Positions 1-6,936 of a stretch of 24,383 bases of DNA are shown here, in pieces. The translations under genes were made by a program, and so were the position numbers. The notes under the pieces are model-generated. The model saw nothing but the letters and a program-made list of their open reading frames with translations. It was not told the DNA's origin and searched no databases. Source of the stretch: Ascoidea tarda (nom. inval.) (taxonomy: Eukaryota > Ascomycota > Saccharomycetes > Ascoideales > Ascoideaceae); the NCBI GenBank assembly GCA_030560485.1, contig JAKTTS010000217.1, positions 1-24,383 of the forward strand. Reading direction: 5' to 3'. Each line of letters starts with the position of its first letter. The first letter of the stretch is position 1.

Positions 1-1894
1 CAAATGATCTATGGAATTTCAAAACACCAATTTTATTACCTCCACTGAAAATAAAGGTGTGGAACATTGCTGGTGATTCACCATGAACAATTTTGCCTGA
101 TATAGGATCCTTTCCTTCAACTTCAATTGTGGCTACACTCATTAAGGCGGTAACTAAAATAGATCCAATTTTAGCTTTAACATCGTAACTCCATTCAGTA
201 AATGAATTAGTTTCCGAGGTGGATCTGAAATATTTTTTAGAATAACGAACAATTTTTTGAAATTTATCAGAGCTTTTACTTTTAGCTACATTTTTAAAAA
301 AATTACTCTCAGATTTTAATAATTGTTCAGATTGAAATTCACTTTCAATTGCCTTACCGATTGATATAACAGCTCTTGCAATTCTCATACCGTCTTGAAT
401 TCCACCAGATGAATTCAATTTAATTAATTCCAAAATTGCAATTACTAACAATTTTTTAGCATCAATTAATTGAATATATGGAGCGTATTTTAGTCTATCC
501 AAAGCACTGGCGGTTTTTGGTGGTGTAGTTTCGGCTTCTTTAAGAACTTTTTTACATTCTTCAACTTCCTTTTCGACTAATGGTAAGGCATCGTTATACC
601 ATTTCCATAATCTTGCATTTAAAGATTTTTTTATTGGAGTAATACCAATTTTTTGCAAATTAGCATGATCATTTTTCCAACTTTCTATTGAAGCTTCAAT
701 AGATCTAGCTTCCAATTGTTTTTGTCTTTCTTCATTATAAACTTCTAAAGCCTCTTCAAACAAAGCTTGTTCTTTTGGATAATCAGCCAATCTTTGATAA
801 ATACTGAAAAAATTTAAATCTTTATTTATGTCGAGTCTATCCATTAAGATGTTTCTTTCGTTTAAGTCCTGAAGAAGAGAACTCAATTTAGATTCTAGTT
901 GAGGATTTTGCGAGGTTAAAGCTAATAAAGCGTGACGAATACTTTTCATACCAAAGGTATCAACAGGATTTAACTCCTTTTGAACACCCTTTTCGATAGT
1001 TGGAGGCAAAATATCGTTTTTCTTAAAGTAATCACTTTGACCAAGGGAATCGTAATATTCTTTGGTTTTATTCAATTGTCGGTCAATTTTTTGTTCATTA
1101 GTGACTGGTTCAATTTGATCATTTAGATCTTGTAGTTCATTTTTTAATAATTCTTTATAAACTTTTGGAATAGAAGCTAATAATCCAGGATCCTGTTTAA
1201 GAATTATTTTAGTATTATCTAAACCTATACTGTCGATATTTCCAAAAATTGATCTGGGTGTTATTATTGGGTGCTTTAAATAATTGTCAAAAGGTAATTC
1301 GTGATCTACACAATATCTTATCATAATAGCATAAGTTTTACCATTTGGGTTAACTTTGAAATTATCGAAAAAAGAATCAATAAATTCGGTGGCTTCATTA
1401 GAATTTTCCTTGTGTAAAGAATTAATCCAGGTATCAAAGTAATTATTAACACAATTTATTAATTGATAAGGTGAAAGACCAGCATCGCATAAACTTTTTA
1501 AAATTTGATAGGATCTTTTAAAATCTTTTGATATTAAGCAAACTTCCAATAAAGACAAAGTACGACTCAATATTTTTTCATCTTTTAAATGTTCTCTCAA
1601 ATTCTGAGAAGTAATATTTAAAACGTTTGGAACCTGGTTGTCATTCAAGTAATTTTTTTGAGTATCAGTGGTTGAGCTAGGATTTTTAAAATCAAGATTA
1701 ACATCTTTTAAAAACTTATCTTCTATTGATTTTTTAATTTCGTTTTTTACTTCAGGGGTCTTATCAAAACTAAAACCAACTAAATTTCGAACCACATTGT
1801 TAGAAGTATTAAAAGATCGATATATTCTTGGAGCGGAGGATAAAAAGGAGGGATTTGTAGGCTTAAGGTTTGAAGATCTAATAATTCTAAGCAT
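1..1894 (-). CDS. RPO41: Mitochondrial DNA-directed RNA polymerase, N-terminal part (cut by window edge)
   Basis: Reading the minus strand from the ATG at 1894-1892 gives 631 codons without a stop, running off the left edge. The start is Arg/Ser-rich and acid-free (MLRIIRSSNLKPTNPS), like a mitochondrial presequence. A helical, Lys/Asn-rich N-terminal extension follows. Around residue 500 the sequence GMRIARAVISIGKAIESEF matches yeast Rpo41 (GMRVARAVISVGKAIEMEY). Near the edge, GKIVHGESPAMF and GVLKFH match the yeast segment KVHGEAPAF...GVLKIH just before the polymerase catalytic domain. The single-subunit, T7-like enzyme transcribes mitochondrial DNA, with Mtf1 as specificity factor in yeast. 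The catalytic palm and fingers lie outside the window. About 296 bp separate it from the end of CCS1 upstream on the same strand, so it should have its own promoter there. The family call is from recalled protein similarity and is strong. Confidence 0.93.
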   Translation of the reverse strand, partial: MLRIIRSSNLKPTNPSFLSSAPRIYRSFNTSNNVVRNLVGFSFDKTPEVKNEIKKSIEDKFLKDVNLDFKNPSSTTDTQKNYLNDNQVPNVLNITSQNLREHLKDEKILSRTLSLLEVCLISKDFKRSYQILKSLCDAGLSPYQLINCVNNYFDTWINSLHKENSNEATEFIDSFFDNFKVNPNGKTYAIMIRYCVDHELPFDNYLKHPIITPRSIFGNIDSIGLDNTKIILKQDPGLLASIPKVYKELLKNELQDLNDQIEPVTNEQKIDRQLNKTKEYYDSLGQSDYFKKNDILPPTIEKGVQKELNPVDTFGMKSIRHALLALTSQNPQLESKLSSLLQDLNERNILMDRLDINKDLNFFSIYQRLADYPKEQALFEEALEVYNEERQKQLEARSIEASIESWKNDHANLQKIGITPIKKSLNARLWKWYNDALPLVEKEVEECKKVLKEAETTPPKTASALDRLKYAPYIQLIDAKKLLVIAILELIKLNSSGGIQDGMRIARAVISIGKAIESEFQSEQLLKSESNFFKNVAKSKSSDKFQKIVRYSKKYFRSTSETNSFTEWSYDVKAKIGSILVTALMSVATIEVEGKDPISGKIVHGESPAMFHTFIFSGGNKIGVLKFHRSF

Positions 1895-2190
1895 GGCGTT
1901 AACTAAACAGAAAATTGGCAAATATATACAGGTTAATTAATTATAAAATCAGCTAATCGATTGTTCAGTGGTACTGGCTCGAATTAGTATATATTAAGAT
2001 CTTACTAGGAAAAAAAAAATATGAAAAACGAAATGAAATTTTTTTTCTACCAAACGCACGTGAACAAATAAGTCCAAAGCGTTGACACGCAGTTCAAAAG
2101 TGCGGCGAAAAAAGCAACGCAGTTCGGCCGTTTTCTCGAAAGCACAACAGCAGTGAAAGAAGAACTGGAAGAATAGGAAGCAGCACTGGC
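1895..2190 (-). promoter_or_regulatory. RPO41 upstream region with E-box CACGTG (2057-2062)
   Basis: This is the only DNA between the CCS1 stop and the RPO41 start, both on the minus strand. It contains one palindromic CACGTG at 2057-2062, about 163 bp upstream of the RPO41 ATG. Such sites bind bHLH factors (Cbf1, Pho4, Tye7) in yeasts. Further upstream the minus strand is CT-rich with several CTG triplets. Function is inferred from position only. Confidence 0.4.
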
Positions 2191-2940
2191 CTAGATCTTG
2201 AGGCCTTTGTGAATGGCATCTTTCCTTTCCTGCCAAACAGTCTTTCCAGTGCAGTTGCAGACCTGTTTGTTGTTTTCCCAAACACCCGCGCTTCTGGCAA
2301 TGACACCATAAATAGTCTTGTTGGAAAGGTCGACCTTGGAGGAGTCGTTGGTGTCTTTGTCTGTGATCAAGATGCTTCTTCCAATCAAGTCCATGATGCC
2401 CACACCATGTATTTTGAAGTAGTCCTGAAATTCATCGAAGTCGTTTTTGATTGATATCGATGGTAACCCCTTGTATATTGCACCTGTTGATAGTGGGCCG
2501 TTGGATATGTTGCCAGTGGCTCTGATGCTGGAGTGGTAGGTTCCCCTAGGGAGTCTGCTCAAAGAAATATCCAATAATACAGAATCACTAGAGGTGGCCA
2601 CCATTCTGATTAGTCCCTTGATCGAGTCTTTGTCGTCAAGCTCATGTTCATGAGAAATTACAATCTGATCATTGTTCTTGACGAACGATTCCAAAATACA
2701 AACAGCAGCAGAGTTGGGTTTTCCTGTTCCTCGAATAATGGCGTCTTTTCCTAGCTTTTGAATGGCCTTGACGATACTGGAAGGAGCTTCGGAACCCACC
2801 ACCGACACTAGTTGGTTGGAAATATCAGTTGTAACCTCTGAGACCCCAGCCAAGGCAGTCAATTCATTCTTTACAGATGCACAGCACCCGTCGCAGTACA
2901 ATGGAACAGCATAAACAGTTTCAAAATCCTCAGAAGCCAT
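2191..2940 (-). CDS. CCS1: Copper chaperone for Cu/Zn superoxide dismutase
   Basis: Ccs1 loads copper into Sod1 and helps form its disulfide in cytosol and mitochondrial intermembrane space. From the chosen start (MASEDFETVYAVPLYC) the protein has 249 residues, the same as yeast Ccs1. Domain I is an Atx1-like HMA domain with the copper-binding CDGC motif at residues 16-19. Domain II resembles Sod1 but includes the yeast-like stretches KDAIIRGTGKPNS and GVIARSAGVWENNKQVC. Domain III carries the CNC (CxC) motif at residues 228-230, next to TGKTVWQERKDA, almost identical to yeast. An ATG seven codons earlier (2961) is in frame, but the internal ATG has A at -3 and aligns with the yeast N terminus, so I prefer it. 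The gene diverges from ARP9 across about 344 bp. Confidence 0.96.
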   Translation of the reverse strand: MASEDFETVYAVPLYCDGCCASVKNELTALAGVSEVTTDISNQLVSVVGSEAPSSIVKAIQKLGKDAIIRGTGKPNSAAVCILESFVKNNDQIVISHEHELDDKDSIKGLIRMVATSSDSVLLDISLSRLPRGTYHSSIRATGNISNGPLSTGAIYKGLPSISIKNDFDEFQDYFKIHGVGIMDLIGRSILITDKDTNDSSKVDLSNKTIYGVIARSAGVWENNKQVCNCTGKTVWQERKDAIHKGLKI

Positions 2941-3284
2941 GTTATCTTTTCTTTTAACCATTCAAACATCGTTAACTTCCTCTGCTTCGACGCTTATTAA
3001 TGTCATTCTTCGGAATAATCACATCACCTGATCCAATACCTTCCGAAGATCATAACGAAAACAGTACTATTTTCTAACAATAATCGGCTCTGAGATGATC
3101 TTTTTTGCTGCTCCTCGGTAATCAGAAATATAACGTGATTATTGACTTCCGGGAAACACCAAACAGCGAAATATTTCAACCCTCTGCTTTAGGATGTTTG
3201 GTATGGTGCTTCTGCTTCTTTTGTTGGTTTTGCTACCTCTGCTGCCTCTGCTGCTTTTTGATCTGAGTTTTCCTATGCTGTGCC
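2941..3284. promoter_or_regulatory. Divergent CCS1/ARP9 promoter with a 9-bp inverted repeat
   Basis: This region serves both divergent genes. A perfect inverted repeat, TCTTCGGAA at 3007-3015 and TTCCGAAGA at 3041-3049, is separated by 25 bp. A related TTCCGGGAA lies near 3153. From about 3182 to 3284 the plus strand turns CT-rich, with repeated CTG/CCT units just ahead of the ARP9 ATG. I see no exact Mac1 or Ace1 copper-factor site. Confidence 0.4.
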
Positions 3285-3301
3285 ATGCCTGCCTTTCGTG
3301 A
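3194..3301 (+). promoter_or_regulatory. uORF overlapping the ARP9 start
   Basis: An ATG at 3194 opens a 35-codon frame ending in TGA at 3299-3301, 17 nt past the first base of the ARP9 ATG at 3285 and in a different frame. If CTG means Leu, it encodes a mostly Leu/Pro hydrophobic peptide. If the transcript starts upstream of 3194, this uORF would compete with ARP9 initiation. If transcription starts inside the CT-rich tract, it is not used. The sequence alone cannot decide. Confidence 0.3.
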
Positions 3302-5018
3302 AGATAACTATTTTATCATAGTGCTTGGCTCGTTGAACACCGTCGTTCAATTTGGGCTTGAAGATCCTTTTCGACCTCCCAAGTATTTGATTCCTTCAAT
3401 AATCTATCAACATAAACTGAAGAAATCTTATCATATTAATATAAAAAATATTTCTCCCGACAACCTAGAAAACGACTACACCAAAATTAGTTTTCTTCAA
3501 CATGGCCAAATTGTTAATATCAATGCCTTTAATCAATTTATTAGATTGATTTATTATTCAGCTTTGAAAAAATTTATCCCAGCTGATAGACTAGCTATTA
3601 ATGACTACTCAATTCCTTTATTGATTATAAATTCTTCAACAAAGGATTTTAATAACAACTATAATCTACAAAGAATTACAAATTTTATTTTTAATAACTT
3701 GAAAAATTGTAATTTTTTTTGTTTTTTATCCAATGCTTCAAGTTTATTATTCGCTTATGGAAATAATTTGTCTTCGGCTTTGATTGTTGATATAGGTTAC
3801 AAAAAACTAAATATTGTCCCCATTATAGATTTTCAAATAATTAAATTTTCAAAACTAGAAATTAATATCGGTTCAAACTTAATTAACTCAAAATTAGAAA
3901 AATTATTACCAAATTTATCTCCATCACAAATTGAAGACTTGAAAAAATCTTCAGTTTATGAAATTTTATCAATTGATGATCAAGAGATCTATGATAAGAT
4001 TCATAACAGAAATCTTAAAAACCTGAAAAACCTTAATGGGCTTAATAAAGATAACGAGGAAGATGATGACGATCAACTCGATGTTTTATCTATTATCAAT
4101 AGTACTAAAAACCCCAAGGAAATCTTAAATGAAAGACAAAAGAAGAAAAAATTGAAATCAGGTAATAATAAACATAATAATAACAATAGCCAGCCTTTGA
4201 AAAATTCAAATTTAGTTGAAAATACCTTTATTGATTCTGATGGAAATTCATTTAAAATTGGTCCTGAAAGATTCAAAGGCTCAAAGGAATTAATATTAAT
4301 TATAGCAAATTCGATTTATAACGTAATCAATAATTTGCCACACAAACCTTCAATTAAACAAGATTTATGGAACAATATTATTATAAATGGCAAAGTTTTT
4401 CAGATTAAGGGGTTTAAAGATAATTTATTCAATTACTTAAATGAAAAATTCTTAGTTAAGCCAACAAGTGAAAATGATAACCAACCACCGTTGAGTTTGA
4501 TAACACATAATTCCGATGATTTATTAAGTTCTAAATACAATTTATTTCAAACACCAACGTCGATTAAATTTTTGAAAAATCTAGATTACTTTTCTGAATG
4601 GAAGACTTTAAATCAAAACTCTAATGATTTGACGTTATTAGGAGGACAAATTTTTATGAAGTTGATGGTATCTAATAACACCAGTTTAATTAATAACTCG
4701 AATGTTTCGATTCCTCAACCAATTTCTTATTCGAATTTGAATTTGAATTTAAACAATCCTAATTATACTAATTATGGTTATGGGTATAATTTGAATGCAA
4801 ATTCTGGTATTAATTTAAATCAAATTTCATTATCAAATTCCAATTCCAATTCTAATTTGAATATAAATTCAAATTTAAATCAAAATTTTAATAATATAAT
4901 CAATATTGACGATGAATTGAGTGATGAAATATTCAACAATGGGATTGACAACGATTATTTGATGATTACAAGAAATGATTTCAATAAATTTGGACCAAAT
5001 TTATTCAATAAAAGTTGA
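3285..5018 (+). CDS. ARP9: Actin-related protein of the RSC and SWI/SNF remodelling complexes
   Basis: Arp9 pairs with Arp7 on the HSA helix of the remodeller ATPase (Sth1/Snf2) in the nucleus. The N terminus MPAFREDNYFIIVLGSLN followed by TVVQFGL parallels yeast Arp9 (MAPFRQDSILIIYPRSQ, then TLVQFGL). Other shared stretches are GQIVNINAFNQFIRLIYYSA, FCFLSNASSLLFAYG, IVDIGYKKLNIVPI, a TFIDSDGNSFKIGPERFKG segment, WNNIIINGKVFQIKGFKDNL, LLGGQIFMK and the terminal MITRNDFNKFGPNLF. At 577 residues it is longer than the yeast protein (467). The excess is an acidic/Lys/Asn insert around residues 250-305 and an Asn/Ser/Leu-rich insert around residues 485-550. Canonical actin nucleotide-binding loops are poorly conserved, as expected for Arp9. 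It shares this window with SFH1, another RSC subunit. Confidence 0.94.
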   Translation: MPAFREDNYFIIVLGSLNTVVQFGLEDPFRPPKYLIPSIIYQHKLKKSYHINIKNISPDNLENDYTKISFLQHGQIVNINAFNQFIRLIYYSALKKFIPADRLAINDYSIPLLIINSSTKDFNNNYNLQRITNFIFNNLKNCNFFCFLSNASSLLFAYGNNLSSALIVDIGYKKLNIVPIIDFQIIKFSKLEINIGSNLINSKLEKLLPNLSPSQIEDLKKSSVYEILSIDDQEIYDKIHNRNLKNLKNLNGLNKDNEEDDDDQLDVLSIINSTKNPKEILNERQKKKKLKSGNNKHNNNNSQPLKNSNLVENTFIDSDGNSFKIGPERFKGSKELILIIANSIYNVINNLPHKPSIKQDLWNNIIINGKVFQIKGFKDNLFNYLNEKFLVKPTSENDNQPPLSLITHNSDDLLSSKYNLFQTPTSIKFLKNLDYFSEWKTLNQNSNDLTLLGGQIFMKLMVSNNTSLINNSNVSIPQPISYSNLNLNLNNPNYTNYGYGYNLNANSGINLNQISLSNSNSNSNLNINSNLNQNFNNIINIDDELSDEIFNNGIDNDYLMITRNDFNKFGPNLFNKS

Positions 5019-5307
5019 GTTATTGATCTTTCGAATTTTCCGTGAGTTTTCGCGGTACTTTGCGGAATTTCGTATGTTTCCGTAAAATTGATTGGTTCAT
5101 TTGTATATTAAGTTAATAAATATTATGATAGATATAAATATCTAAAGTATCTTTTTCTTTATTTGAACAAGTGATGATAAATAATAAAAAAACAACATAC
5201 TGAAGCTTTACAAAAGTAATTCAAATTAAGACTAGACTAAAAAACACAAAAAAATTGAACAATTCTCGGTTTTAAAAAAAATAAAATAAAATAAAAAACA
5301 AAACAAT
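5019..5307. other. Convergent intergenic region with a ~10-bp periodic TTTCCG/TTTCGC motif
   Basis: This lies between the 3' ends of ARP9 (+) and the aspartic-protease-like gene (-). Between about 5033 and 5090 there is a loosely periodic run (TTTTCCGTG, TTTTCGCGG, ACTTTGCGG, AATTTCGTA, GTTTCCGTA) at 10-11 bp intervals. The rest is A/T-rich and fits 3' processing signals for both genes. No gene is seen. Confidence 0.35.
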
Positions 5308-6735
5308 TCATGGTGTATCAATGTAATTTATGACGCTCCAATAATCATCATCATACAATTGAGTAAAAGCAAACAAAGACTTCTCAAAATCGTAGGCAGT
5401 TTTCAAAGAGGTTAGTATAACTTGACCCAAAGAAGCATAGGCTGTTTGACTTTCAGTAAATTTAGTATTATCAAAATAGCAAGTTTTAGTTTGGAAGATT
5501 TCATAATCATCGTAGGAGGTATTGGCATAAGTTGTGACATTTGTTTCAATAGTTACAAAATTTGATAAAGGCAATTTAACATTTCTCCTAAAAACTGAAT
5601 CACCCGTTTCATTTAAATAAGATCCGTCAATTGAAAATGATAAATAATCCATTTGCCCATTAAACAAATTACAATCAAATACATAGGATTTTCTGGATTC
5701 ATTATAAGTAGCCTGGTAGAAACTTAAGATATTGCTGAAATATATCGTAGGTAAGGATAAAGCATAATTATCTATATCAACGCTTGCCACCAATTTTTTA
5801 GTAGAAAGAGAAGATTTTTGAAATATTGGGATATTGTATGTGTGCAATTTTTTATCGTAATCAATAATTCCATGGGTGATGTTAAACGAAGTTAGTTCAA
5901 TGAAATTGCCCCTGAATTCAATGGTGCTTTCATAGTCATAGTCCTGGAGATTGATCATTTGAGTGGCTATATATTTTTTATCATAAAAGTCTTGTCTATT
6001 ATCTAAAGTTAGCTTGCCCTTTTCACGACTAGAATCAAATTCTATGGATAAAAAATTGCTTTGAGTATGGTCTTCTCTCATCAAATGGTCAAATATGGTG
6101 GAATAAGTAATTTTTTCGAGATTAATTGAAGCGTTTTGACTGTTTGGATTGAAGGATAATTGATTGTAATAGCCAACAAAACTGGTATTCTCCTTTCCCT
6201 CTGCATTGGTCAAGTTGACTAGCGCAAAGGAATAGTTGTAGATATTGAAATCATTGTTGTTGTCAAGAGTAAAATTTGACCTGTAAAACCAGAAATAATC
6301 ACTGGCATTATTGTCTAGCAAATCGAGATAAGAAACACTTATATTTTGATGTAAAATAGTGTCGTCGACCATCCCAAAAGTGTCCTCCAAGTACTGTAGC
6401 TCTTTGCTACAGTTGTTTGAAACACAGTAAGCGAATTCACTATAATCGTCGAGATTGAGAAGAAAAAAGGAGTCTGAGTCTCTTGTAGAGACCTTAGCAG
6501 TGAGGTTTTTGTCATGGTCCTTCAAAGCAAGATGAACCACAGGTATTGTGGGAGAGTCTGTAAGATTGGATGGTATCAACGAGAGCTCGAAGGAGGCTGC
6601 TCCAACCAGACTGGCCAGCCAGACAAGACAGAGGGCTAGGATGAAGCACAGGAAGTGGGCAAACATGAGAAGAGCAGCAGAACCAGCAATGCGATGGTGA
6701 GAGAAGGTCGAGTGCAACAGTCTGACATGCTCCAT
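5308..6735 (-). CDS. Secreted aspartic-protease (yapsin/pepsin-like) homologue with altered active-site motifs; likely pseudoprotease
   Basis: The 475-residue product starts with a hydrophobic signal segment (residues 22-47) and carries about 15 N-x-S/T glycosylation sites, so it should enter the secretory pathway. The pepsin-like fold shows in order. LLNLDDYSEFAYC (92-104) sits where family members have the first DTG; C104 and C109 match the first disulfide loop. VASVDIDNYALSLP (316-329) sits at the second DS/TG, followed by QATYNESRKSYVFDC (341-355), PLSNFV, and LGQVILTSLKTAYDF (436-450), which parallels yapsin LGDTFLRSAYVVYDL. C355 and C419 fit the C-terminal disulfide. Both DTG motifs are changed (D96-D-Y and D320-I-D), so proteolysis is unlikely. 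No GPI tail is seen. An internal ATG at 6666 (residue 24) gives a cleaner signal peptide behind a CTG-rich leader and may be the true start. The gene diverges from the next gene over about 155 bp. Confidence 0.7.
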   Translation of the reverse strand: MEHVRLLHSTFSHHRIAGSAALLMFAHFLCFILALCLVWLASLVGAASFELSLIPSNLTDSPTIPVVHLALKDHDKNLTAKVSTRDSDSFFLLNLDDYSEFAYCVSNNCSKELQYLEDTFGMVDDTILHQNISVSYLDLLDNNASDYFWFYRSNFTLDNNNDFNIYNYSFALVNLTNAEGKENTSFVGYYNQLSFNPNSQNASINLEKITYSTIFDHLMREDHTQSNFLSIEFDSSREKGKLTLDNRQDFYDKKYIATQMINLQDYDYESTIEFRGNFIELTSFNITHGIIDYDKKLHTYNIPIFQKSSLSTKKLVASVDIDNYALSLPTIYFSNILSFYQATYNESRKSYVFDCNLFNGQMDYLSFSIDGSYLNETGDSVFRRNVKLPLSNFVTIETNVTTYANTSYDDYEIFQTKTCYFDNTKFTESQTAYASLGQVILTSLKTAYDFEKSLFAFTQLYDDDYWSVINYIDTP

Positions 6736-6890
6736 TATATACTCTTTCTTTTAGGCTTGGGACAAATGAGTGGTAACTTCGAGCGTGCTTCGCCATACCT
6801 GAATTGTTTTGTGGGTCTTCTCTGAGTCGTCGCCATGGTCTGCTGTTTCTTCCTCTGCTGCTGCTGCTGCTACTACTACCACTACTTACC
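6736..6890. promoter_or_regulatory. Short bidirectional promoter with (CTG)n leader
   Basis: Only 155 bp separate the two divergent ATGs. The right half (6841-6890) is CT-rich with a run of CTG triplets changing into CTA/CCA up to the ATG at 6891. A TATATA sequence at 6737-6742 directly abuts the first ATG of the minus-strand gene. That would suit a start at the downstream ATG (6666) better than at 6735. This is inference from spacing. Confidence 0.4.
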
Positions 6891-6936
6891 ATGGCCTCTG
6901 ACTACGAATTGCAGAATCTTGAGAGCTCTTCGCTGA
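6835..6936 (+). promoter_or_regulatory. uORF overlapping the start of the multi-pass membrane protein
   Basis: An ATG at 6835 in good context (GCCATGG) opens a 33-codon frame that reads the CTG run as poly-Cys, passes the main ATG at 6891 in another frame, and stops at 6934-6936. If present in the mRNA it would compete with the main start. Transcription starting inside the CT-rich tract would avoid it. Confidence 0.3.

Noticed and set aside
6804-6890. 29-residue Leu-rich extension of the membrane protein, resembling a signal peptide
   Set aside because: It begins at TTG and derives from the CTG run; the first in-frame ATG is 6891 in a good context.
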